Of a stretch of DNA of 64,000 nt, positions 1 to 8,930 are shown one piece after another. Source of the DNA: an uncultured Rikenellaceae bacterium (GTDB lineage: Bacteria > Bacteroidota > Bacteroidia > Bacteroidales > Rikenellaceae). Where the stretch lies: the NCBI GenBank assembly GCA_944326815.1, contig CALVFI010000006.1:33118-97117 (forward strand), written 5' to 3'. Both the position numbers and the translations under genes were made by a program. Within the stretch, counting starts at the first letter, position 1, and each line of letters opens with the position of its first letter. Below the pieces are notes generated by a model, which was given only the letters and a program-made list of their open reading frames with translations, was not told the origin of the DNA and searched no databases.

Positions 1-592
1 TGCGGGCGATTTTGTCGATTTCGTCGATGAAGATGATGCCGCGTTCGGCTAACTCCACGTTGTAGTCGGCCACCTGGAGCAGACGGCTCAGGATGCCTTC
101 CACATCTTCCCCCACATAGCCGGCCTCGGTCAGAACCGTAGCATCTACGATGGTGAACGGAACCTTCAGAAGCCGGGCGATAGTCCGCGCCATCAGGGTC
201 TTGCCTGTGCCGGTGGGGCCTACGATTACGATGTTCGATTTGTCGATTTCGATCTGCTCCTGCTTCTCCTGGGCGTGCATCAGACGTTTGTAATGGTTGT
301 AGACCGCCACGGACATGTAGCGTTTGGCGTCTTCCTGACCGATCACGTACTGGTCGAGGAAAGCCTTGATCTCTGCGGGTTTCAGTAGTTCTTCTTTTCG
401 GATGGGAGCTGCTTTTTTCCCTTTTTTCGAGATGACTTCGGTTTCCAGCAGCAGGTTGTAGCCGTGCTCGATGCACTTATTGCAGATATTGGCGCCATCG
501 CTTCCCGAGAACATCACCTCCACCTCGGTGCGTGGCAATCCGCAAAACGAGCAGCAATCCATATTGCCCTCGTCGGATCGTTTGTTTGCCAT
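1..592 (-). CDS. clpX: ATP-dependent protease ATPase subunit ClpX (3' end outside window)
   Basis: AAA+ unfoldase that recognises substrates and feeds them into the ClpP chamber in the cytoplasm. The visible 197 residues start at an ATG just after the clpP stop codon (4-nt gap). They contain the N-terminal C4 zinc finger (Cys14, Cys17, Cys37, Cys40), the Walker A motif GPTGTGKT at 125-132 and the Walker B segment IIFIDEID at 186-193. The C-terminal half, including sensor 2, lies beyond position 1. It is the last gene of a tig-clpP-clpX run on the minus strand, so it is probably co-transcribed with the peptidase. The identification is firm; only the truncation by the window edge limits it. Confidence 0.97.
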   Translation of the reverse strand, partial: MANKRSDEGNMDCCSFCGLPRTEVEVMFSGSDGANICNKCIEHGYNLLLETEVISKKGKKAAPIRKEELLKPAEIKAFLDQYVIGQEDAKRYMSVAVYNHYKRLMHAQEKQEQIEIDKSNIVIVGPTGTGKTLMARTIARLLKVPFTIVDATVLTEAGYVGEDVEGILSRLLQVADYNVELAERGIIFIDEIDKIAR

Positions 593-596
593 ATTC

Positions 597-1274
597 TTAT
601 TTATTCTCTCTCTTTTTCAGTACTTCGTCGATCAGTCCGTAGGCCATGGCCTCTTTCGAGGTCATCCAGAAATCCCGATCGGCATCTTTTTCGATTTTTT
701 TGTAGGGTACTCCGCTGTGTAACGAGAGGATTTCGTAGAGCTCTTTCTTGAGTTTCAAGATTTCGCGAGCTGTGATTTCGATGTCTGAAGCTTGACCCTC
801 TGCGCCGCCCAGTGGTTGGTGGATCATGATGCGGGAATGGGGAAGGGCCGAACGTTTCCCCTGTGTTCCGGCGGTGAGCAGTACGGCGGCCATGCTGGCG
901 GCCATGCCGGTGCAGATGGTGGCCACGTCCGGGCTGATCAGTTGCATCGTGTCGTAGATGCCCAGCCCAGCACTTACCGATCCTCCGCCCGAATTGATGT
1001 ATATCTGGATATCTTTTTCCGGGTCTACCGACTCCAGAAAAAGTAGCTGAGCTTGGATGATGTTGGCGGCATCGTCGTAAATGGGTACGCCGAGAAAGAT
1101 GATGCGATCCATCATCAGTCGTGAAAATACATCCATCGTGGCGACATTCAGCTGCCGTTCTTCGATAATTGTCGGCGAAATGTAGGAATCGGCGACTGCG
1201 CGATAGTTGTGCAGCCGGAGGCTGCTGATGCCCAGATGTCCGGTTGCGTACTTTTCGAATTCGCTCTTTTTCAT
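597..1274 (-). CDS. clpP: ATP-dependent Clp protease proteolytic subunit ClpP
   Basis: Serine peptidase that forms the double-heptamer degradation chamber of ClpXP. At 225 residues it is slightly longer than E. coli ClpP because of an N-terminal extension of about 30 residues. The catalytic triad is visible: Ser127 in GMAASMAA, His152 in [10 protein letters not shown] and Asp201 in KDADRDFWM, with the family's normal spacing. It lies between tig (upstream) and clpX (downstream). It has its own TATCTTTG promoter element at 1352-1359 and a 14-bp inverted repeat at the predicted mRNA start, so it may be expressed separately from tig. Confidence 0.97.
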   Translation of the reverse strand: MKKSEFEKYATGHLGISSLRLHNYRAVADSYISPTIIEERQLNVATMDVFSRLMMDRIIFLGVPIYDDAANIIQAQLLFLESVDPEKDIQIYINSGGGSVSAGLGIYDTMQLISPDVATICTGMAASMAAVLLTAGTQGKRSALPHSRIMIHQPLGGAEGQASDIEITAREILKLKKELYEILSLHSGVPYKKIEKDADRDFWMTSKEAMAYGLIDEVLKKRENK

Positions 1275-1305
1275 CTTTTTATATTCGGTATTTTATTATA
1301 CAGAA

Positions 1306-1359
1306 TGACTCCGTTAGGAGGCCGATTCTGCAAAATCAATCCTAACGGAGTCAAAGATA
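1306..1359 (-). promoter_or_regulatory. clpP promoter -7 element overlapped by a 14-bp perfect inverted repeat
   Basis: On the minus strand TATCTTTG (1359-1352) matches the Bacteroidota -7 consensus. It runs directly into TGACTCCGTTAGGA, whose exact reverse complement lies at 1306-1319 (arms 1340-1353 and 1306-1319). No T-run follows the hairpin, so it does not look like a terminator. It could be an operator or a hairpin at the 5' end of the clpP transcript. No clear -33 TTG is seen at the usual distance. Confidence 0.6.
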
Positions 1360-1379
1360 ATAAAAATCGGGAAGTATTC

Positions 1380-2711
1380 CTATTTCGTCGACTGTTCAAA
1401 TATTTTGCCGAACTCTTCGGCGCTCACCTCTTTGTCGGTCACCTTGATGATGGGGGTGAGGGCTTCGATGACTTTGTGTTCGTACAGTTTTTCGTAAATC
1501 TTACGCGACTCCTCTTTGTTGCTGAGGATTTGATTGGCGTAACCGTTCAGCATGTCGTCCGATACCTGACTCATGCCGTATTGCGCGAACTGCATGAGCG
1601 TTAGGGCTTTGGCTTCTTCTAGTGCATCTTCGGGCGTAACCTTGATCTCCAGGGTATCTACATAGTGTTTCTGGATCAGGTTCCAGCGCATCATGTCGAG
1701 GAACTGGTCGAAGTCCTTTTCGATCTGTTCCATCGTGAATTTGCCCTCGTTGATCCGGAACAGCCATCTCTTCAGGAAGTCTTCGGGCAGTTTCAGGTCG
1801 GCTTTGCCGAGCAACAACTTGTGCATATCGAGCGTAAACAGATAGTCGGTTTCGCGGCCGAGGTCGCGGGCGATCTGTTCGTACAGGAAGGTTTCCAGCC
1901 CCTTGTCATCCTTTACGCTGCCGTCGGGGAATGCCATTTTGAAGAACTCCTCGTTCAGCTCGGGTTCGGCGAATTTGCGGATTTTGTTGATTGTCAGTTT
2001 GAAGTTCGGATTGATACCCTCCAACTCATTTTCTTTAACCTGGAGAATCGCTGCACGCTGAGCCGGGTTTTTGTAGAGTTCGTTGACGTTGACATCCATC
2101 GTGTCGCCAACCTTTTTTCCGATGAACGGTTTGCGCTCCTCGTCATTCATCGAGATAAGGCCTACGTAAGCGTCGGCCACATTCATCGTCTCGTTGTCGA
2201 GGGTCACCGTCAGAGCCTCCTCTTTCTCCACCTTCTCCGTATCTACCAGACGACCGAATTTGCGCAGGAAATTCGAGCGGTAGTTTTCGTACATCTCTTT
2301 ATCGGCCTTGATCGTGTAACGCGTGATTTTATCCTTGGCGCCCAATTCGATGTTGACGGCAGGGGCCAGACCGATTTCAAAGACGAATTCGTAAGAGGTG
2401 TCGTTGTCGAAGTCGAATTCTTTCTGTTCGTCGCTCGGCATGACATCGCCCATATAGTCGATTTTCTCTTTTTCGAGGTAGTCGAAGCAGGATTTCGAAG
2501 CGGTGCGGTAAGCCTCCTCGGCCACGGCGCCTTTGCGGTACATCTTGTTGATGATGCCCATGGGAACCATGCCGGGACGGAATCCGGGAATGTTGGCTTT
2601 GCGTTTGTACTCGCGCAGGGTCTTGTCCACTGCGGGAGCGTAATCGGCCTCATCTACCGTTACTTTGATCAACGCGGTGAGGTCGTCGCGATTTTCTCTT
2701 ACGATATTCAT
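1380..2711 (-). CDS. tig: Trigger factor (ribosome-associated chaperone)
   Basis: Ribosome-bound chaperone that receives nascent chains at the exit tunnel. The 443-residue protein has the N-terminal ribosome-binding fold with the family signature GFRPGMVP near residue 42. A divergent central PPIase-like region and the long helical C-terminal substrate-binding part follow. The ATG at 2709-2711 is preceded by a perfect TTG-N19-TATCTTTG promoter. It is the first gene of the tig-clpP-clpX series, the standard arrangement linking folding and degradation. A large plus-strand open frame over the same DNA (1665-2936) is only a shadow. Confidence 0.96.
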   Translation of the reverse strand: MNIVRENRDDLTALIKVTVDEADYAPAVDKTLREYKRKANIPGFRPGMVPMGIINKMYRKGAVAEEAYRTASKSCFDYLEKEKIDYMGDVMPSDEQKEFDFDNDTSYEFVFEIGLAPAVNIELGAKDKITRYTIKADKEMYENYRSNFLRKFGRLVDTEKVEKEEALTVTLDNETMNVADAYVGLISMNDEERKPFIGKKVGDTMDVNVNELYKNPAQRAAILQVKENELEGINPNFKLTINKIRKFAEPELNEEFFKMAFPDGSVKDDKGLETFLYEQIARDLGRETDYLFTLDMHKLLLGKADLKLPEDFLKRWLFRINEGKFTMEQIEKDFDQFLDMMRWNLIQKHYVDTLEIKVTPEDALEEAKALTLMQFAQYGMSQVSDDMLNGYANQILSNKEESRKIYEKLYEHKVIEALTPIIKVTDKEVSAEEFGKIFEQSTK

Positions 2712-2751
2712 TTCTATCTGTTTTTTGCTTTAACGATCTGCTTGGAGCGCA

Positions 2752-2781
2752 CAAAGATAATATATTCTGTTCAGACTGCAA
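2752..2781 (-). promoter_or_regulatory. Promoter of tig
   Basis: Minus-strand TTG (2781-2779), 19-nt spacer, TATCTTTG (2759-2752). This fits the Bacteroidota primary-sigma consensus exactly and places the transcript start about 35 nt before the tig ATG. Confidence 0.8.
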
Positions 2782-2894
2782 ATTTTTGCCGCTTGTTGTC
2801 CGGCGAAATAGCGGGGGCCGTTTTCGAAAAGAGCCCTATAGATAAAAAAACGCCTTGTGCTTCCTTCTGCAAGACGTTTTCCGGTTGTACCTTG

Positions 2895-2976
2895 TGCGAG
2901 CAAAGGGACTCGAACCCCCACGCCTCTCGGCATTAGATCCTAAATCTAACGTGGCTACCAATTACACCATGCTCGC
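2895..2976 (-). tRNA. tRNA-Leu (anticodon UAG)
   Basis: 82-nt cloverleaf on the minus strand. The 7-bp acceptor stem is GCGAGCA/TGCTCGC and the anticodon stem TTAGA/TCTAA closes loop TTTAGGA with anticodon TAG. A long variable arm typical of tRNA-Leu and a GGTTCGAGTCC T-arm are present. The 3' CCA is not encoded. Confidence 0.96.
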
Positions 2977-2988
2977 CTATTGACGCGA

Positions 2989-3018
2989 CAAAGATAGCGA
3001 TTTTTTCCTGCCCGACAA
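2989..3018 (-). promoter_or_regulatory. Promoter of tRNA-Leu
   Basis: Minus-strand TTG (3018-3016), 19-nt spacer, TATCTTTG (2996-2989), ending about 12 nt before the tRNA 5' end. Confidence 0.8.
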
Positions 3019-3067
3019 ATTCATAGAGGCAAATTTATTGTTGTCTGGTTGTAATGCGATGGCGGGG

Positions 3068-4417
3068 TTAACGGGCGAATCGCAGGGCTTGTCCGCGAAA
3101 CGAGCTGTCTACCATGCCGTCGCAGTAGACGATGCGGCCGTTGATGAGCGTATGGGTCACCCGATGGCGGAATGTCGTGCCCAGGAAGGGTGACCAGCCG
3201 CATTTGTAGAGGATATTCTCTTTCGAGACCCTCCAGGGCGACTGGGGATCGACGATGGCAATATCCGCATAAGCCCCTTCGCGTAGGAATCCCCGGTCGC
3301 ATATGGCGAATCGGATTGCGGGTGCGTGACACATCTTCTCCACGACCTCTTCAACACTTAACACCCCCTGCAAAGCCAATTCCAACATGGCGACCAGAGA
3401 GTGCTGGAGCAGGGGACCTCCTGACGGACATTCCCAGTAGGGGCGTTGCTTCTCTTCCAGGGTGTGCGGTGCGTGGTCGGTCGCCACGACGTCTACCTTT
3501 CCGCTTGTCAGACCGGTGCGGAGAGCGTCACGGTCGGCGATGCTTTTGACTGCCGGATTCCATTTGATGAAGTTGCCTTTCGAGGCATAATCGGCATCGG
3601 AAAACCACAGGTGATGGACACAGACTTCGTTGGTGATTTTCTTTTCGGTTAATGGTTTGACGTCGAACAGGGATAGCTCGCGCGCTGTACTCAGGTGGAG
3701 AACATGCAGGTCGGATCCGTACTTGTCGGCCAGCTCTACGGCGTGGGCCGAAGAGCGGTAACACGCTTCGGCGCTACGGATTAGCGGGTGCATGGCCGGG
3801 GTTGTCCGATCGCCATATTGCTGTTTGTATTTCTCCATGGCGGCACGGATCATCGGCTCCGATTCGCAGTGGGTGGCGATTAACGTGGGGCTCTCTGCAA
3901 AAATGGCCGAGAGGGTGCGTTCGTCATCGACCAACATGTTGCCCGTTGAGGATCCCATGAACAGTTTGACGCCGCATACGGTTTTCGGGTCGATTTTCGA
4001 CAGATCTCTGACGTTGTCGTTCGTGGCGCCGAAATAGAACGAATAATTGGCCACGGAACTTTCGGCTGCTCGTTCGAATTTGTGTTCCAATGCATCGAGC
4101 GAGGTGGTGGGCGGTTTGGTATTGGGCATATCCATGAACGAGGTGACTCCTCCGGCCACTCCTGCGACGGATTCACTGTGTATGTTGGCCTTGTAGGTAA
4201 GGCCCGGTTCCCGGAAATGGACCTGGTCGTCGATGACACCCGGCAGAATGAGTTTCCCTGTGGCGTCGATCCGTTCGCCGTAGAAGTGTTTTGAGAGTAT
4301 CGAAGGAGAAACCCCTTCGCCTATGGCTGCGATTCGCTCGCCTTCGACGAGAATATAGCCCTTTGTTTTACGCCCTTCGTTGACGATTGTGCCGCCCTCT
4401 ATCAGAATATTTGCCAT
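3068..4417 (-). CDS. pyrC: Dihydroorotase (class I PyrC-like)
   Basis: Zinc amidohydrolase that cyclises N-carbamoyl-L-aspartate to dihydroorotate in pyrimidine synthesis. The 449-residue protein has the amidohydrolase N-terminal sheet (MANILIEGG), the PNTKPPT substrate loop, metal-site histidines (THCES, VLHLST) and the late ATDHAPHT motif. The usual first HxH motif reads DDQVHFREPG, so the first ligand position is Gln instead of His. I recall the same variant in other Bacteroidales PyrC proteins, so activity is still likely. It starts 12 nt after the upstream glycosyltransferase gene, suggesting co-transcription. Another cyclic amidohydrolase activity cannot be excluded from sequence alone. 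Confidence 0.88.
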   Translation of the reverse strand: MANILIEGGTIVNEGRKTKGYILVEGERIAAIGEGVSPSILSKHFYGERIDATGKLILPGVIDDQVHFREPGLTYKANIHSESVAGVAGGVTSFMDMPNTKPPTTSLDALEHKFERAAESSVANYSFYFGATNDNVRDLSKIDPKTVCGVKLFMGSSTGNMLVDDERTLSAIFAESPTLIATHCESEPMIRAAMEKYKQQYGDRTTPAMHPLIRSAEACYRSSAHAVELADKYGSDLHVLHLSTARELSLFDVKPLTEKKITNEVCVHHLWFSDADYASKGNFIKWNPAVKSIADRDALRTGLTSGKVDVVATDHAPHTLEEKQRPYWECPSGGPLLQHSLVAMLELALQGVLSVEEVVEKMCHAPAIRFAICDRGFLREGAYADIAIVDPQSPWRVSKENILYKCGWSPFLGTTFRHRVTHTLINGRIVYCDGMVDSSFRGQALRFAR

Positions 4418-4429
4418 TGCCGTTTTTTT

Positions 4430-5158
4430 TTAATGGACTCCGGAGCGCCCTTTGATTTCCCGGAGTCGAAGTTTCATGACGCCCCAGAATGCTTCGCCGA
4501 AGATGCCGCTGCTCATTTTCGAGGTGCCTTGCACCCGTTCCGTGAAGACGATCGACACCTCCTTGATTCGGAAACCGAGTCGCCATGCGGTATATTTCAT
4601 TTCGATCTGAAAACCGTAGCCTTTCATCTGTACCGCATCGAGATCGATCGTCTCGAGTACGCGCCGCGAGTAGCAGACAAAACCTGCCGTGGCATCGCGG
4701 ACCAGCATGCGTGTGATGGTTCGTACGTAGAACGAAGCGTAATAGGACATCAGCAGCCGTCCCATGGGCCAGTTCACCACATTTACCCCCGTAATATAGC
4801 GAGACCCGACGACCAGATCTGCCCCCTCCAGTGCGGCTTCGTACAGGCGTACCAGATCGTCCGGGTTGTGCGAAAAATCGGCATCCATTTCGAAGACATA
4901 GTCGTAACCCTGCTCCAGAGCCCATTTGAATCCGGTGAGATATGCGGTCCCCAGTCCCTGTTTGCCGCTCCGTTCGATCAGGTGCAGACGTTGGGGGTGG
5001 ATGCTTTGCCGGGAGCGGACGATCGACGCGGTCCCGTCCGGTGAACCGTCGTCGATGATAAGCAGGTCGAACGGTTCGGGAAGGGAAAATACCTTATCGA
5101 TCATCGCGGCGATATTCTCCTTCTCGTTATAGGTAGGTATGATTACGACTTTACGCAT
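4430..5158 (-). CDS. Polyprenol monophosphomannose synthase-like glycosyltransferase (GT2)
   Basis: GT-A fold family 2 glycosyltransferase resembling dolichol/polyprenol-phosphate mannosyltransferase, which transfers a sugar from a nucleotide donor to a lipid phosphate at the inner membrane face. In 242 residues the protein shows the N-terminal PTYNEKENI motif, the nucleotide-binding DDGSPDGT motif near residue 36 and the metal-binding DADFSHNPDD motif near 95. There is no clear C-terminal membrane domain, so it is the soluble DPM1-type form. It precedes pyrC with a 12-nt gap. Donor and acceptor are not determined by the sequence. Confidence 0.9.
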   Translation of the reverse strand: MRKVVIIPTYNEKENIAAMIDKVFSLPEPFDLLIIDDGSPDGTASIVRSRQSIHPQRLHLIERSGKQGLGTAYLTGFKWALEQGYDYVFEMDADFSHNPDDLVRLYEAALEGADLVVGSRYITGVNVVNWPMGRLLMSYYASFYVRTITRMLVRDATAGFVCYSRRVLETIDLDAVQMKGYGFQIEMKYTAWRLGFRIKEVSIVFTERVQGTSKMSSGIFGEAFWGVMKLRLREIKGRSGVH

Positions 5159-5189
5159 GGTCCCGGAGTTTAACGTTCCATAATCCGAA

Positions 5190-5197
5190 CAAATGTA
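5190..5197 (-). promoter_or_regulatory. -7 element for the glycosyltransferase-pyrC transcript
   Basis: Minus-strand TACATTTG about 32 nt before the glycosyltransferase ATG. No TTG is found at the ideal -33 spacing, so this is a moderate call. Confidence 0.45.
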
Positions 5198-5223
5198 CTA
5201 TTTTTACCGCAAAATACCTCATC

Positions 5224-6804
5224 ATGCCTAAAGAGATTTCGCTCGTCCTCTCGCCGAAGCAGGCTGCCGACAAGAATCTGTACCTTCCTATTGCTGCACG
5301 CAAGGCGGGTATTTCTGTGTCGCAAATCGCTTTGGCGCGGGTTCTTAAACGTTCGATCGACGCCCGAGGCCGTCTGCCGAAAGTAAACCTTACCGTGCAG
5401 CTTTTTGTCGACCATGAACCGGAACCGGCTCCCGTACACTTTGACTATCCGGAGGTAAGCCGATGCCCCGAGGTGGTGATCGTGGGGGCGGGCCCTGCCG
5501 GGCTTTTTGCGGCGTTACGACTCATAGAACTCGGGTTCCGTCCCATTGTATTGGAGCGAGGCCGCGAGGTCTCTCCGCGTAAAGCGGATATTGCCCGTAT
5601 TAACCGGGGCGGAGCGGTCGATCCTGATTCCAACTATGCCTTCGGAGAGGGCGGTGCGGGAACTTTCTCCGACGGGAAACTGTTTACACGCTCCAAAAAG
5701 CGCGGTGATTATAACAAGGCTTTGCAGACTCTGGTTTTCCACGGTGCCAATCCCGAGATATTGTATGATGCCCATCCTCATATCGGTACGGATAAGTTGC
5801 CGGGAGTGATTGCCCGTATTCGGCAGACGATTCTTGCCTGTGGCGGTCGTTTTGTCTTCGGCGTCCGGATGACCGATCTCATCGTGCGTGATGGCCGGGC
5901 CTGTGGAATCTGCTGCCGACGGACAGACGCGTCGGATAGCTTCCAGGAGGAGCGGATCGAAGGAGTTGCTGTCGTGTTGGCTACGGGGCATTCCGCCCGG
6001 GATATTTACGAACTGCTCTATCGTCGTGGCGTGCGCGTGGAGGCGAAACCTTATGCCATGGGGCTCAGAATCGAGCACCCGCAGGCCTTGATTGACCGCA
6101 TTCAGTATCATATGCCTGAGCGGGGCGAGTACCTTCCTGCGGCAGCCTATTCGCTTGTGGCTCAGGTGGGAGGAAGGGGTGTCTACTCGTTCTGTATGTG
6201 CCCGGGAGGATTTATTGTCCCGGCCATGACGGATGCCGCCGAGAGTGTGGTGAATGGAATGTCTCCTTCGGGACGCAATTCGGTCTATGCCAATTCGGCG
6301 ATTGTGACCGAGGTGCGTGAATCCGATTATGGTTTTCTTCGCGAACAATACGGAGAGCTGGCCGGATTGGAGTTCCAACGCCGATTTGAGTATGCGGCCC
6401 GGGAACAGGGTGCTCCGCGGCAGGTGGCTCCGGCCCAGCGGGTAGGGGATTTTATCGCTGGACGGCATTCGCAGACCTTGCCGAGAAGTTCTTACGTGCC
6501 GGGGGTTGCCTCTTCCGATCTGCACGGTTGGATGCCTCCCTTCATCGCGACATCTCTGCGGGAGGGAATCGCTCTTTTCGGGCGGAAGATGCGTGGCTTT
6601 GTGACCAACGAGGCGCTGTTGATTGGAGTGGAGTCGCGGACTTCCACGCCGGTGCGTATTCCGCGCGACCCTGTGACGTTGCAGCATGTAGAGATTGCCG
6701 GACTCTACCCGGCCGGTGAGGGAGCCGGTTATGCCGGGGGAATCATCTCGGCGGCACTCGACGGGGAGCAGATTGCCGAGGCCATCGCTACAGCAGTGAA
6801 ATAA
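5224..6804 (+). CDS. FAD-dependent dehydrogenase/oxidoreductase (COG2509-type)
   Basis: Flavoprotein of unknown substrate. The 526-residue protein has an N-terminal domain of about 80 residues followed by the dinucleotide-binding motif GAGPAGLFAALRL near residue 90. A FGEGGAGTFSDGKL motif follows near 140, and a C-terminal GEGAGYAGGI segment completes the FAD site. This layout matches the widespread uncharacterised FAD-dependent dehydrogenase family. It is transcribed away from the glycosyltransferase gene and converges on the phage-terminase-like gene 6 nt downstream of its stop. The reaction cannot be stated from the sequence. Confidence 0.9.
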   Translation: MPKEISLVLSPKQAADKNLYLPIAARKAGISVSQIALARVLKRSIDARGRLPKVNLTVQLFVDHEPEPAPVHFDYPEVSRCPEVVIVGAGPAGLFAALRLIELGFRPIVLERGREVSPRKADIARINRGGAVDPDSNYAFGEGGAGTFSDGKLFTRSKKRGDYNKALQTLVFHGANPEILYDAHPHIGTDKLPGVIARIRQTILACGGRFVFGVRMTDLIVRDGRACGICCRRTDASDSFQEERIEGVAVVLATGHSARDIYELLYRRGVRVEAKPYAMGLRIEHPQALIDRIQYHMPERGEYLPAAAYSLVAQVGGRGVYSFCMCPGGFIVPAMTDAAESVVNGMSPSGRNSVYANSAIVTEVRESDYGFLREQYGELAGLEFQRRFEYAAREQGAPRQVAPAQRVGDFIAGRHSQTLPRSSYVPGVASSDLHGWMPPFIATSLREGIALFGRKMRGFVTNEALLIGVESRTSTPVRIPRDPVTLQHVEIAGLYPAGEGAGYAGGIISAALDGEQIAEAIATAVK

Positions 6805-6810
6805 AGTATC

Positions 6811-8331
6811 TTAGCAGTAGGCGTAACGTTGGATGCGCTTGGAGTGTTGTGCGACCACTTCGCGCTCGACGATGCCGGTCAGGACGTCCGGGGCGTCATG
6901 CCATCGATTGCTGCGAAACAGGCGTCGGTAATTGACGATGTGCGCATGGAATTCGTCCCATCTCTGCGCCCAGTCGACCGGCATCCGCAGGTATTGCAGC
7001 ACCGTGGCCGAGTTTGATAGGATACGGGCCTCTTTGTTGCCGTTTTGGTGGAACCATTCGACCTTGGTGAGCGGTGCCAGCCGGGCGATGGCGCGTGCGA
7101 AACCACGTCCGCCGTTGTTGCTCTCCACGGCGGCCATGCGGGTCTGATTCCGGGTCAGCAGGTCGGCTACGAGTCCTTCCGTGACCTCCATCCCTTCGCG
7201 TGAGTAGACGATGTCGGTGATGTATATCAATCCGTCGCGTCCTACGTCGTAGCACACCGAACAGAGGTAGTCGTCTCCCAGATCGGCCGTATCGGTGTAG
7301 TTGCCTTTCCTGACTGGGTCGGGACAAGGTATGTCGTAGGTTTGGAACCGATTGCCGTAAAGCAAACCCTCTTCCGGTGACGGATGCCCCTGGTAGAGGC
7401 AGTTGAAACGGAAAGCATCCAGTTTCCTCTTCTCCAGGAGCAGTTCCTGGCTGTGCCGCTCCGGCCAGAGCGCGGAGCCTGCACTGCGCGGGTCGACCTC
7501 CGTGGGTGCTCCCTCTTTCAGCGCTTCAAAGTTCACGACCAACCATTGCTTGGAGGGCGATAACTCTTCGATTTGGCTCCAGCGTTCGAGTTGCAGGGCA
7601 CTTTCCCTCTCCAATAGTGTTCCTATCAGATCCTCCGCATGCCAGCGGGTAAAGACGATCAGCTCCGAAGAGTCGTTGTGCATACGTGTCCGTACTACCG
7701 AGGTATACCACTCCCAGCAGTTTTCCCGGACAATGGGTGAATTGGCCTCCATGGCATCTTTGTAGAGATCGTCGAGGATGAAAATATCCACGTCGTTGCC
7801 TGTGAGTGACCCTTCCCGTCCGACAGCCAGCAACTCTCCCTGATGGCCGACGATATCGGCCTGGGTGGCAGTACGTACATATTCCGATCGCGAAGAGGCG
7901 CTTTTCAGGGTGGTTTCCGGAAAAATCGCGGCATAGGCTTCCGAGTCGATGACTCGTTGTGTTCGGCGGTTGAACCGTGATGCGAGCGAGACATTGTAGG
8001 ACGCTACGGCAATCTTCAGGTCGGGATTGCGGCCAAGCAGATAGGCCGGCAACAGCACGGATGCTCCGAGCGACTTGCCGTGCTGGGGCGGTACGGAGAT
8101 GATCAGTTTGCGGATGTCTCCTCGTGCGAAATGGTCCAGAATGCGGTAATAGACCTCGTGGAAGGGTGTCAGTTTGAGTGACGGATATACGGCCGTTGCA
8201 AAAGCTGTAAATGAAGAGGCTGCTTCTGCCGTTTTCTTTTGACTTTGTCGTCTGCCCTTTTTTTTGTTGTCTTGGGGTGGTATTTCGACGTCGTTGTCTC
8301 TTTTTTTTCTCGTGGTTGTTTTGTCTTGCAT
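6811..8331 (-). CDS. Phage terminase large subunit-like protein (orphan)
   Basis: Resembles DNA-packaging motor subunits (ATPase plus RNase H-like nuclease). In 506 residues it has a basic N-terminus (~1-35), an atypical Walker A SVPPQHGKS near residue 83, Walker B IFILDDL near 185 and the coupling motif FTRWH near 230. A C-terminal nuclease region carries Asp/Glu candidates in CYDVGRDG, AAVESNNGG and WHDAPDVL. All three functional regions look intact. No portal, capsid, small terminase or tail gene lies nearby. The neighbours are one unknown small gene and a LexA-like regulator. It may be the remnant of a prophage or a domesticated gene. Confidence 0.82.
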   Translation of the reverse strand: MQDKTTTRKKRDNDVEIPPQDNKKKGRRQSQKKTAEAASSFTAFATAVYPSLKLTPFHEVYYRILDHFARGDIRKLIISVPPQHGKSLGASVLLPAYLLGRNPDLKIAVASYNVSLASRFNRRTQRVIDSEAYAAIFPETTLKSASSRSEYVRTATQADIVGHQGELLAVGREGSLTGNDVDIFILDDLYKDAMEANSPIVRENCWEWYTSVVRTRMHNDSSELIVFTRWHAEDLIGTLLERESALQLERWSQIEELSPSKQWLVVNFEALKEGAPTEVDPRSAGSALWPERHSQELLLEKRKLDAFRFNCLYQGHPSPEEGLLYGNRFQTYDIPCPDPVRKGNYTDTADLGDDYLCSVCYDVGRDGLIYITDIVYSREGMEVTEGLVADLLTRNQTRMAAVESNNGGRGFARAIARLAPLTKVEWFHQNGNKEARILSNSATVLQYLRMPVDWAQRWDEFHAHIVNYRRLFRSNRWHDAPDVLTGIVEREVVAQHSKRIQRYAYC

Positions 8332-8347
8332 AGAGAGGTTAAAAAAG

Positions 8348-8371
8348 GAAGCAACCCGGGAGGATTGCTTC
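8348..8371 (-). repeat. Small hairpin between the 98-aa gene and the terminase gene
   Basis: GAAGCAA (8348-8354) and TTGCTTC (8365-8371) form a 7-bp stem. On the minus strand the stem is followed by a T-run (the AAAAAA at 8341-8346), so it could act as an intergenic terminator or attenuator upstream of the terminase gene. Confidence 0.5.
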
Positions 8372-8506
8372 GTTCAAATAAGATAATTGATTGGTGGACA
8401 CATATTGTTCTGCGGATGGGCGTCCCCGGCGGGCTGTGCAGAATGATGACACGATGGCGGGCGTCCCCGTTCGGGAGGGTAGTGTGATATCGTGTCTGTG
8501 TCCGGG

Positions 8507-8803
8507 TCAGAGCAGATAGTCTCTGAATTCGCGCCAACTGAAATCATTCATGACCGGACCGTTCGCCTGAATGACTTCGTATTCCCACCATATGGGGACG
8601 ATGTCTCGAATGCGGGTGGCGTTGTGAGTCATGTCGGTAGGGTCGTCGAGCGGTTCCCGGTAGATGATTAATGTGACGTATAGCGTAGAGTAGAATTCAT
8701 CGGTATCATATTCGATGGTGCCGTTGAAGTAGTCGTTGTTGCCGATGGCTTCGAGTACCAATTGGGCAAGTTGCCGGTAGATGTTGTCGTTGATGGTAAG
8801 CAT
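8507..8803 (-). CDS. Hypothetical protein, 98 aa
   Basis: I do not recognise this family. The protein is acidic, with many Asp, Glu, Tyr and Trp residues and no signal peptide or membrane segment. It lies upstream of the terminase-like gene on the same strand, with a hairpin between them. A TATCTTTG element at 8944-8951 on the minus strand could start its transcription, divergently from the S24 regulator. The shared control region suggests it belongs to the same phage-like patch. It could be a small phage protein, but nothing in the sequence shows that. Confidence 0.65.
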   Translation of the reverse strand: MLTINDNIYRQLAQLVLEAIGNNDYFNGTIEYDTDEFYSTLYVTLIIYREPLDDPTDMTHNATRIRDIVPIWWEYEVIQANGPVMNDFSWREFRDYLL

Positions 8804-8930
8804 AATTCGGGGAAGTTTTGCGTAAAAATAAAAAGGAAGCGCTACCTATGTTTTATATAATTTCTAAATTGAAACTTTCGATGTTTAGAATTTTTCGCCT
8901 CCTCTTTTATGAAATAATAAATAAATTCTT

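Noticed and set aside
1665..2936. 423-aa plus-strand open frame
   Set aside because: It lies antisense over trigger factor and the tRNA-Leu region, with no domain signature. It is a codon-bias shadow of tig.
5515..6687. 390-aa minus-strand open frame
   Set aside because: Antisense of the FAD-dependent dehydrogenase, with Arg/His-rich shadow composition.
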